Source: Micromussa lordhowensis
Lineage: Eukaryota; Cnidaria; Anthozoa; Scleractinia; Lobophylliidae
NCBI GenBank assembly: GCA_964020085.1
Contig: OZ026607.1
Coordinates: 14,149,641 to 14,213,640, forward strand
DNA: 64,000 bases
Direction: 5' to 3'
Made by a program: the position numbers and the translations under genes. A model generated the notes under the pieces. The model saw only the letters and a program-made list of their open reading frames with translations, was not told where the DNA came from and searched no databases. Shown one piece after another: positions 55,239 through 64,000 of this stretch (its first letter is position 1; each line of letters opens with the position of its first letter).

Positions 55239-55538
55239 GTGGCACGTGTTAGCCATGAAGCACGGAAGACGACATTTAGAAACGTTGCTGATATTATGGT
55301 TACCAGGATCGAGGAAAGGGGCACAATGCTTTTGGTTTATACTCCAATGATCCTGACAAACGAGAAGAGATTAATTGAGACAATACAGTTAAGTGTTCAG
55401 AGGTTGCTGGGTTGGCTGACCAAAAACTCTCTTCCAGAAAAACTGAGTAAGACTGGCGAGGAAGGAAAAGTGTTAACTTCAGCTAGTACATTTCGTCTTC
55501 ACAGAAATGCCTCGAATAAAGAAGGAAATTCCTTTTAG
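55239..55538 (+). CDS. Unrecognised open frame on the other strand of GFP relic C flank
   Basis: A 99-codon frame beginning MARVSHEARKTTFRNVADIM. No domain recognised and no paralogue in the window. It may be chance. It lies just beyond the last GFP exon piece. Confidence 0.15.
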   Translation: MARVSHEARKTTFRNVADIMVTRIEERGTMLLVYTPMILTNEKRLIETIQLSVQRLLGWLTKNSLPEKLSKTGEEGKVLTSASTFRLHRNASNKEGNSF

Positions 55539-55619
55539 GTAAGGCTGATTGCTGGGCCAGTAAGAGGGTCCTGCCTTCAAGATTCAAAGGGTTGTAGAGT
55601 CGTCTTCGACAAGCACTCG

Positions 55620-57050
55620 GCGGCCACGATCTCTCTAACAGTGGCCAATAGAAAACTTACTGTAAGTAGTTTTGAAGTCAAATCGGTTCTGGGTTTTGCA
55701 GGGAAGTTCACAGCATCAAATCGAATTGTATATATAAACTTCTCCGCCGACGATCCTGATGAAACAAAAGTGAGACATACACAGTGCGACCAAACAAAAA
55801 TAAGAGAAACAGTTGTATTTAAAGTCATAGAGTTCGCATCAAAAATTAATATAGAGTTGCACATTTATATATGAGCCCCATGCGAAGATAAGTGATAACA
55901 AAAGCAATTTTTCATTTCCTTCTCATGAATGTACACTGAGAGAGCTACTTTGGAAAGGAACTTTAGAACTGTAATATGAAATATTCCATATAATCACTTC
56001 CAATAACAAAACGAGAAAGCAACTTGAAAGTTAAAACTGTACCAACAGATCTTAGAATAAACTCCCACACAATTATAAGGTATTACTAACGTCTGTGATG
56101 ATGAAAATGTCCCGTCTTCGTAAGCTCGTTCCCAGAAAAAAAAACTATAGTCTGCGTATCAGGCGTTACTAAAAAATCCTCGCGACAGGAACGAAACTGC
56201 GAGCGAAAGCGAAAAATAAGGAGCAGTGGGAGTGGTGATTCCTTTTTCCCCACCCCTTGCCAATTTTTAACTCACCTAAGGCGAGCTTCCTCGTTTGCCC
56301 GCTGGATCGCTCGCTTTTTCGATCTTACCGCCTAGAAAAGGAAAGGAGAGGGCTTCTAAGCAGGCTAGCAAAACCCCTCAGGAAACAACTGCTTGAAATA
56401 GTCTGGGCTCCCTGGTGGGTATTCGGCGATTACTCTATTGCCATACTGGAATGCTGCTGAAAAGATATGGAAATCTTCCTGTTACAGCCAAGATAGAAAA
56501 CATAGGCTGACCGAAAAGAAAGTACCCGAGATACAAGTCAATTGACAGACTACAACTTAAAACGTTTAATGACAAGAAACTTAACGATCACGTTACCTCA
56601 CTCTGAGAAGACATGGTGTTCCCTCTGCAATGCGACCGTAAAACGAAAGAGAATATTTAACGAGTTTTCACCGGTTACTTACTCATCAGGCTCACTCTTT
56701 TTGTTCCCCTGCAATCACGAACGGGTGATACAGGATTGTTCGAAGGAATGGGACAGTACAACTGAACACAAAGATATAAGATTCTTCTACTTTTACTTAG
56801 TCACAAGGTTCGGCTTTTCCTTTTACATCAATCACGAAGCTGCGCCTGTTTAAAGCGTCTTCCATACCCAGCTTGATGGCCATGACTGTGTTAATCACAC
56901 TCTGCGGGGTGAAACTGAGGTTAATCTGAGATCAGTAACCAATCCACCAAACAAGAAGCAGAAAAGCAAAGTCATCTGTAAAGAAATAAAATAGACATAA
57001 AAAATAAAGAAATAGAATTAAACCTCCTTTGCAGCTCTTACCATGTTGGT
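55620..57050 (-). pseudogene. GFP-like fluorescent protein relic C (parts of exons 1-4)
   Basis: A leftward GFP-like copy. Exon 1 is ATG|GTAAGA (ATG 57044-57042). Exon 2 (56901-56800) follows CACCCCGCAG and reads SVINTVMAIKLGMEDALNRR then SFVIDVKGKAEPCD, with a damaged donor. A short piece of exon 3 remains at 56150-56097 (FWERAYEDGTF, the family's SWER..xYEDG text), so the chromophore part is missing. The following intron (56070-55930) is an inverted match to 46250-46400 in relic B. A piece of exon 4 (55745-55698) reads KFIYTIRFDAVNFPA, close to the family's CFVYKIRFDGVNFPA, and then diverges. Clearly dead. Confidence 0.8.
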
Positions 57051-58840
57051 AGACGTACAGTAAGATATCAAGCTTTTAAACTGTATAGACAATCATTACA
57101 TGCATGAGCATCCACGTATGGATAGCCTTATGGTTTAATGAACATCAAAACAACAAAACAGTATAATAATAGATAGATTTAGCCAAGACTAAAAGCGGAG
57201 CACCTCAGCTATTTTCTTGGGATGTTCTTATTAAGTAAAAGAATCCAACATGAATTTGAGCCAAGTTTAGGACGATTTTGCAGTATCTAATTTTCTCCTA
57301 CCCTATTCGGCATGCCAAGACATTATTTTTAATCATAATATCTTTTCTTAGTTAACACTGGGATTCCCAGACAAAAGAGGTTTGCTCACTTTTTTTTGTT
57401 AGGTAAGATTGAAAGACAGTGGTTACAATGTACTCAGTTCGTAAATCTGTACCAAGTGAAAGCTCGCAAAAAAAAAAAAAAAAAAAAAATAGTACACACA
57501 TGTGAAAAGTTGAAGAGTTTTTTTTTTTTCCTAACTGGATCGCCAAAGATGAAGTTAGCAATTTTCACTTTTATATAGAGTCTCCTTCCGGTAGAAGAGT
57601 TTCCACCATGTCTCAAATATATGTATGAGCAAAATCAATCTCGCATAAGCAATAAGATAGGTATTTGTGGCTGAACGTAGAAACTTGTGTACACTTCCAA
57701 TAATAATTTTATAATTCAATTTTAATTTGTTATTTTCTCCACTGAGATTGTGGACTATAGGAACTCTTACTTGGTGTTATTAATTATAAATTTTGCTATA
57801 GGGAATATATTTGTTTACAAACATTGTTTTTGTTATTTAATTTTCAAATAATTCTTTGTTTTACCAGCCAATAGTTCTATGGTTGGCATATTAATAAGAA
57901 TAGGTGACGCCACTGATATTTTTGCTGTTATTAAATTTTACCAAAAGTTAATAAATAAGCCTTAAGTAAGTTATATTACGTGTATTTTGCCTCCACTACT
58001 CAACCAAATGGATTCATAGGTTATGAGGCATAGATGCATTTGCCAGCCGGGGACAAGACATGCTCTAATTGACACATCAATAACTAAAGACAACTTACAG
58101 CAAAATTGAGAAACAATACATCGATATCCTACGTGCACCAAAGCTGGAGATGTAAACCCCCGTAACATCCTATTAGGAAAAATAGGGACCATGTACCCCT
58201 GATCAAAAGCAGTGGTGCTACCTTTGGGTTTAAAAGGTTATCATATAAACAACAGATTAAAGTATAAATTAAATACATTGTAAAAATAATTTACACAACA
58301 ACATTGGAAGTTGCGAGTGGCAAGGCTTTCAATATAATATCACAACATTTTCAACCCTCTCTTTTTACAAACATACTAATTTTGCACCTTTGCTTAGTAC
58401 ATGTATGCCTGTACCCAGTTCTCCATTTCATGGTGGCAAAATGTTAGTTTATGTCAATACGGATAATCTGAAATCAATTTAAAAACACTAAAATCGAGGA
58501 ACAATATCATCCCAAAGCCAAAAACAAATGTTGCAGCTATGATATTAACTACTACGCACAGGATGGTTTGCAGAACTCAACTTCTAAGTCAGTGTGTTCA
58601 ATGAACTTAGTGTAGCAATTATACTCGCATCAAGTTGTCTGTAAATAAAGAGAAACCAAACAAAGCTTTACAATCTTGGGTAATAAATTATTGACAGAAA
58701 TGTACCATCCACTCTCACTGAACTAAACACTTTTATGTACAGTCTATGTTTCCATTAGTATTGGGGATATCTCAAAAGCTGCATCCATGGAGAATTAATT
58801 TTTTCCATGCATTTGTTTATATAGCTTATTTACAAATTAA
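57051..58840. other. No recognised gene
   Basis: Contains a 22-base A run at about 57468-57489 and a T run at about 57519-57530. The frames across them are low complexity. The leader of GFP relic C presumably lies just right of 57050, though its similarity to the other leaders is less clear. Confidence 0.4.
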
Positions 58841-60461
58841 GGTATCAGTGTACCCCAAATGACCATCATTCTTTGGCCCCGCTTTACAGTCGGACGTTTG
58901 ACGCAAACCCCAATAAAGTATATATTTTCTGAGAGCTTAATAATTGTACATTACGAAGGTATATTCATCGACATAAAAAATGTACGGTTGTCCGAATATG
59001 GCGCGCTATTTCCCAAAGTACAGAGGTTCACTAATCAAGTTCGTTTCCGGTCAGATTTGATCGGAAGAACACGATCAACATCGCTATGTCTTCTTGACAC
59101 CTTTCTCTTAAAAAACGATGTCGGGAAATTTTTATTACTTGTCTGGTTTGTTTCTGACACGCAGTTAAACTTTGAGAGTTGATAAAACTTTCCTTCTCTT
59201 CACTAAAAAGGTCATAAATTTTGAAAGAAGCCAAAAATGAAAATTCCCCGACACCGCTTTTTTTGCCTGATTATAGGGCAACGTTCTCTCCAAATTTCAG
59301 CGAAAAACGTTAAAAACTCGCCGGAAACGAACTCAAAATGTGCGCCTCACTTGCCGTTCTTCCGGTGTAATGAGATAATTACTCAAAACGTGTGAAAGTT
59401 AATTACCCGGCGTTGATAGACCAAGTAAAAGCTCAGTTTACTTAAACAACACAACTCATATCAATAACAAAGCGGGCTCAAATGTTGCTCCTGGCGGAAA
59501 ATATCCTTTGGAAGATCTGGATTCCGCCGCTCGCGTATAAGGTTCGTAAGGAAATAATTTTCGTTTAATTTTTCATTTCCATGTTTTAAATGTCTTTGCT
59601 AATGCAGATTCACCATCCATCTAACGAAACAGATTGAATGATGCCGAAGACAAGTAAAAAGCGTACTCATAAACAAGGGACAGGAAACGAACGGGCACGT
59701 AGTGACGTACGCGTGCAGATCAAGAAGTTACAACTTCGAACGGCGAAAGCGCCAAACAACTCATGATTAGAGAGATAGGAGAATCGGGGTAACTGATTTC
59801 TCGAGATTTTCTTGCAAGTGATTCCCGGCAACAATTGTTCGACCGGCCAACTTTTGCAATTACTCTTGTGAGTCCGGTTCTGCAGGATCGTCTTTGCCTT
59901 TGTCTTCAATTTTCGACCGGCTAGCGCTAACGTCTCGTTCTCCCATCGACTTTGTTCTTCCTCGTCTAGTGAAATCAACTTATCCTGCACAAAGTAGGAA
60001 CCTCGGTCGCTAGCTGCTAAAACATCAGCTCGATCCTTATCGAATGATTTCGAAACCTTTTTCCTCTTTGAAGGTTTCTTCCCGCTTGCAAAAGGACACG
60101 GACTTCGTTTTTTCTTCGACGACACGGAATAGAAATACCATAAACTTTTCAATCTAAAATATACAAAAGCAAAACACTCGAAGCAGCACGTCGACGACCA
60201 AGTTTAGAAATGCAAACACAAACGTGTGAAACTCGCGAACATCGTCTGTCACGAAATGCAAGTTTACTTCTCGTGACAACGTGTTGACAGCTATCAATTA
60301 GAGATAATTAATGGGAAGAAACGTTTTCTGTTAACAACTTTGCTTAGGATCAATCTTTTTTCATATAATTTTTTTTAAATGAAAGGTTGCAATACGATCT
60401 ATCTGAAAAAGCGAAAAATTTTTTTTTGGAAAAATGATCAAATTTGGGGTACACTGGTACC
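58841..60461. mobile_element. TTAA-flanked TIR element, 1621 bp (TTAA element 3)
   Basis: The left end GGTATCAGTGTACCCCAAAT is matched by the inverse of the right end (GGTACCAGTGTACCCCAAAT) with one mismatch, and ATGATCATT-like text follows on both sides. TTAA flanks both ends (58837-58840 and 60462-60465). The termini differ from those of elements 1 and 2 except for the opening GGT. It contains a 161-codon frame on the minus strand (59667-60152), described separately, and no recognisable transposase. Confidence 0.85.
59667..60152 (-). CDS. 161-codon open frame inside TTAA element 3
   Basis: This frame is strongly basic near its start (SSKKKRSPCPFASGKKPSKR, KKVSKSFDKDRADVLAA) and then charged (QDKLISLDEEEQSRWENETL, KLKTKAKTILQNRTHKSNCK). 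The composition is unlike the AT-rich flanks and the frame is the longest non-repetitive one in this part of the window. I do not recognise a family. It could be an accessory or decayed transposase-related protein, a captured host exon, or chance. Confidence 0.35.
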   Translation of the reverse strand: MKSLWYFYSVSSKKKRSPCPFASGKKPSKRKKVSKSFDKDRADVLAASDRGSYFVQDKLISLDEEEQSRWENETLALAGRKLKTKAKTILQNRTHKSNCKSWPVEQLLPGITCKKISRNQLPRFSYLSNHELFGAFAVRSCNFLICTRTSLRARSFPVPCL

Positions 60462-60499
60462 TTAATATCTATGTCATAACAACGGTCCCTGTGTTCTAC

Positions 60500-60800
60500 A
60501 ACAATTACAACAACAACAACAACATAATTTATTCATGATGAAAAACAAAACAAGTATAAAGATACATCATGAAAAGGAAACACGAGGTTAACCCTATAAC
60601 GTTTCCTGAAATTAAAAACTAAAAAGTACATAATACATTCAATACCTAAGGATAAAACTATTTACATATTTACAAGTTAAGAAAAGACTTCAATCTAGTC
60701 TTAAAAATTTTAAAAGATTCAGCTTCAACAACGTGCAATGGTAGATTGTTGGAAGAATTTATACAGATGGAATGTACACTCAGTGAGAAATTCTTTATAA
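60500..60800 (-). mobile_element. LINE 3' end with (TTG)n tail
   Basis: On the minus strand, NNLPLHVVEAESFKIFKTRL near 60770-60690 corresponds to the end of CR1/L2-like LINE ORFs (family text of the type VVEAESVNSFKNRLD). A non-coding stretch follows, ending in a (TTG)n run (TGTTGTTGTTGTTGTTGT) near 60502-60520. The rest of the element is missing. Confidence 0.6.
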
Positions 60801-60999
60801 CAAAAATCGATGCTATAACAATCAAGGTCCTAAAGTTATATTCCTAAAGGGATATATTACTCAGGCTCCTGATGTGTACACTGTACATACCACGATTGAC
60901 GGGAGAATAACAAGAGCTCCCAAGTTCGCCGGATGGCCGCCAATAAATGTTTGCTCGTCATTTCTTAATTGCAAGCTGCTAGCAAGAGAAATTTGATCA

Positions 61000-61107
61000 C
61001 TGCTAGTGCTCCCAAAAATAAACGCGCTGTTCGCATGCTCGCAAATGCTCGCAAAAGACCATTGGATACCCCTAATAGACAAACCCTTGAAACCTAAGTT
61101 AACCTAT
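61000..61107 (+). repeat. Dispersed repeat copy B (partner near 37765-37850)
   Basis: Shares ATAAACGC, CGCATGCTCGCAAATGCTCG, GATACCCCTAA and AAACCTAAGTTAAC with the copy near 37.8 kb, in the same orientation. The plus-strand frame through it (61006-61335) has no support. Confidence 0.6.
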
Positions 61108-61389
61108 CACTCCAAAAACTGTTTTCTGCTGAAGCAAAATCTTTGCATTTTTCTGAGGAAAATGGTGAAAGAATTATTTCCTTTGCTTGAAACCCCGATT
61201 TTTTATGCGCCTTCAAAGTTGGTGATTTCAATCGCACGACCGCGCAAGAGGAGGCTGGGTCCTTGTGACGTCAACCCAGTATGTCCCCAGCAGCGACGCT
61301 CGGTTAGATCTCAGTCAATTCCTTGTTATGCGTAGCTGGGTTCTCGGCTTATCCGTTAAGAAAACCATTTTCTGACCTTAACATTTTGC

Positions 61390-62604
61390 AAAAGTTACAC
61401 AGAGGAAAGAAGGGACGTCCAGTAATGATATTTATGACACTAGTAGCGATTCTGAAGACTCCGAAATAGATTATGTTCCGGATTACGAGATAGAGGACGA
61501 GTGTTGCAGCAACCAAGGGCAGAACTCGACCTCTGGAGACGATGGAGATTTAGAAGCCTATGCTGTCGAGCCGGTAGCTGACAAGGAATGGTTGGCAAAA
61601 TACGAAGCGGAAAAGAAAGAAGGGGAGAAAATAGAAAAATAATTGACAGACCGATTTTCTGAAACTACGGAATCAAAGAATGGTGAATCACCAAATGCAT
61701 ATTGCAGAGCGTTGCTATAAACAAGCCAATACCATCATATAAACGCAAGTGTGTTTTCCCGACAGACAGATTTTCATAATTAAACTAATTTCAGTTTCCA
61801 TCCCGATTTTATTTATTAGGTGCAACTGTGGAGATCGCAATCACCATTCGTTACGAAATAATAGCGAATTCTACTGTCGTCACGAGTTGGACGGATGCGT
61901 CGAAGCCTTCACAGGCGAACAGGTGAAGCAAGATCTCGCTCCAAACGTGAAACTTGTTTGTATTACGGATCATCCTGGATTTAACCCTGTTTGTTTCCAA
62001 AATTGGAGTCCCAGACAGGCCGCAGACAAATATATAAAGGAAAAGATTAAACAAAATATGGTCAAACTGGTTCAGAAGAACGGGGAGTTAAACTTGTAGT
62101 TTGCAAAACTTGACAGCCATTTTGATATGCTAATACCAACTGTAGTATTTGTATGATAGGCCAATGTCAACCTTGACAAAAAGTCAATAAATTATTTCCA
62201 CTTTTAAAATTAAAAACAGCAACCTCAAGATTTTCCTTATGGAAGTTTTCAGTTCTTGAATGCAAACCATAGAATAGACTTGGACATCCTCTCATTTACA
62301 TTACTCGTCCCCAGTTTTATTTCAAGACATTTAAACTTCCTGTTAGTACGAGTATTAGGACATTTCTCTTTTTCTTATTATTTAAGTTATTAATTTTTAA
62401 TTGTTTTTGCAGTTTCCTAAGGAGTGTTTCCTAACTGGAATTTTCTCGACTAGTGTACGGATTCTTGGAAATAGAAGGATTCCTTTGCTAGCATGCGCAT
62501 ATGTAGCAATCAGGAAAGCCTTTCACTGTGTTAAGGTTGAACTTTACACTGGATTCGATCTTGATGAGGATGAGCAATGGCCGTTGTTCGATACTCTGTT
62601 GTAA
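61390..62604 (+). pseudogene. P2X7-like cysteine-rich gene (copy 3)
   Basis: Third member of the P2X7 intracellular-domain-like family. An acidic first exon (about 61400-61643) reads YDTSSDSEDSEIDYVPDYEI then DGDLEAYAVEPVADKEWLAK and reaches TAA 61641-61643. The same frame continues LTDRFSETTESKN towards AATG|GTGAAT, as if a Glu codon had become a stop. Exon 2 starts at 61820 after ...TTATTAG, giving CNCGDRNHHSLRNNSEFYCR, CVEAFTG and VKLVCITDHPGFNPVCFQNW, with a stop at 62097. The last exon (62413-62604, after TTTTTGCAG) gives VRILGNRRIPLLACAYVAIR then KVELYTGFDLDEDEQWPLFD. It is better preserved than copies 1 and 2, but the early stop and a phase mismatch suggest a pseudogene. If the first exon ends before the stop, it could still work. 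Confidence 0.65.
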
Positions 62605-63149
62605 CAGATGCTGAAACGTTTCTGAACTGCTGCATATTATTTAATCTACTAGACATTGTGCGATCAGTCATCTGTGTTTTCAAATACTGACATGTTGGCA
62701 AAAGCTGTTTATTATCTGTGATTGCCATGCAACCTTGATGCTCACACAAGTAAACAACATATAAGTGTGAGCAAATCAATTTTAGCTGCTCAGGTAAACA
62801 AGGAACCCAAAAAGTCCAAAGAACCCAAAAAGTCCACTAAAATAATTATTCAAATAATACTGTTTGGCCACTTGTTTTTATTAAAAAAACGATAATTACC
62901 TTTGATAATGTCAAATAGCCAAAATACATTTGTAGCAGTTCAGGTCGGATGAAACATTAAAATAGACAGAAATTGTCTTATCTTTCAACAATATTATTAA
63001 CAAAAAATGTTCTTATCATCAAAGAACTGAACAACATGAAATATATGAAAGAATCGCATAGCTAAAGGTAAACTCGCGGTCTGATTGGCTACCGATGAGA
63101 GGGTATTTAGCGTGGAATTGCACTTGTGCATAAAGGGATTTTTTTTTTA
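62605..63149. other. 3' flank of P2X7-like copy 3, no gene
   Basis: AT-rich, with a small duplication AACCCAAAAAGTCC (twice at about 62805-62835). Nothing else seen. Confidence 0.4.
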
Positions 63150-64000
63150 GGCAATTTTATTTACAACTCGAAACACTTACACTACTTACAGAACGAATAT
63201 TATACATATACATACATGCTACTTACATTACATTACCTTACTTACACTACTCAACATCTCTCTACTTATTACAACATTGTAGTGATTGGTTTAATCACTA
63301 GTAATCTCTAGTACTTATTTTTACTTTTTGTTTCCTAATACAACAATACAATCTAGTTATTTCTTTTCCGAACACCATTACATTGTTTACTAAAACCTAT
63401 TTATGATAAATTTAATATATGACCTTTAGATCTCGACTGTTACAAAAAAAGAAAGTAAAGAAACTAGTTATATGTACAAAGAACAAATACTGTCCTGAAA
63501 AGCTATAGATATGCATCACCAACTAACCACATGTTTACGTTGGACTACTTATCAGGAGTGAACCACTGGGCGATACTCAGTGAGTATTTTGAAGATTATA
63601 GACACGGAATGGGGAGAAACATTTCCCTGGAGTGATTCTTGTTAATGAATATTTTCAAGGTTATATTTAACGAGTAATTTGTTAAGGTGGTGTAGTTAAA
63701 TTTCTTTTTTATTCGTGCATCACAAGTGCTAGAAAAGATACCAAACAAGACTTCCTCGGTGGTGGGAAGGATCTGACATAGGTTTGTTTGGTTGAACCAT
63801 TGAATGACTTTTTGCACAAAGGTCTTAGTGAACGGGCATTCAATGAATGTGTGCTCGATGGAGTCTTTATCTCCACAGTACAGACATTTGTCGTCAGGCT
63901 TGATTCCAAATCTGAACAGTTCTTTGTTTGTTACTATAATTCTATGGATGAGTTTAAATTGAAACTCTTTGAGCTTAGTTTCCTTGCAGATGTTTTTCAA
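63150..64000 (-). mobile_element. L1/Tx1-like LINE, ORF2 C-terminus (runs off right edge)
   Basis: On the minus strand, 64000 to about 63715 reads LKEFQFKLIHRIIVTNKELF then CLYCGDKDSIEHTFIECPFT and FVQKVIQWFNQTNL, the zf-RVT-type Cys/His segment near the end of L1/Tx1-type ORF2. The frame then decays (YTTLTNYSLNITLKIF), with a probable shift near 63700, and stops at 63596. The 3' untranslated part would extend to around 63150, where a T run on the plus strand could be the poly-A tail. The reverse transcriptase itself lies beyond base 64000. The left boundary is a guess. Confidence 0.75.

Noticed and set aside
57352..57616. Frames across the poly-A/poly-T runs
   Set aside because: Low-complexity homopolymer translation.

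Overview
The window looks like nuclear DNA of a stony coral, probably an acroporid. Two things point there. It carries remnants of the GFP-like fluorescent-protein family with the expected exon pattern: a lone ATG, then GT, then an exon opening SVIKPV. It also carries a repeat population I associate with cnidarian genomes: DIRS, Polinton, THAP-DDE and YqaJ-associated SWIM genes, P2X7-like cysteine-rich genes and several terminal-inverted-repeat elements. There are no operons and no rRNA. I found no protein-coding gene that looks intact; almost every recognisable gene carries a stop, a frameshift or an insertion.

Layout. 0-1.4 kb: the end of a leftward DIRS retroelement. 2.6-3.3 kb: a TTAA-flanked inverted-repeat element. 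3.5-9.7 kb: a leftward segment present in three tandem copies, each with the 5' part of a dead GFP-like gene. 10.9-12.0 kb: a Polinton DNA polymerase B relic. 12.5 kb: a tRNA-His-like sequence. 15.0-16.7 kb: a THAP-DDE transposase with its catalytic triad but two stops. 18.5-21.2 kb: a SWIM zinc-finger gene cut in two by a 1.3-kb TA-flanked element, next to the first exon of a P2X7-like gene. 24.5-30.9 kb: a THAP gene split by a 6-kb element made largely of satellite arrays. 31.7-34.4 kb: a second P2X7-like gene with a LINE between its exons. 34.8-35.6 kb: another LINE end. 42.6-46.2 kb: two rightward GFP-like relics. 46.6-46.9 kb: a tRNA-Thr-derived SINE. 51.0-51.8 kb: a second TTAA element. 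52.3-54.3 kb: a broken multicopy cnidarian gene. 55.6-57.05 kb: a leftward GFP-like relic. 58.8-60.5 kb: a third TTAA element. 61.4-62.6 kb: a third P2X7-like gene. 63.2-64 kb: the end of another LINE.

The two main stories are a graveyard of at least six fluorescent-protein gene fragments spread over 54 kb, and nested insertions in which both halves of a host gene can still be read on either side of a transposon with its target-site duplication. The most unusual object is the 6-kb element at 24721-30702. It is bounded by an 8-bp duplication, carries opposed arrays of a GGCGA/TCGCC motif at its two ends, and its main array changes length in 9-bp steps. All family names come from reading the sequence and general knowledge; no database search was run.
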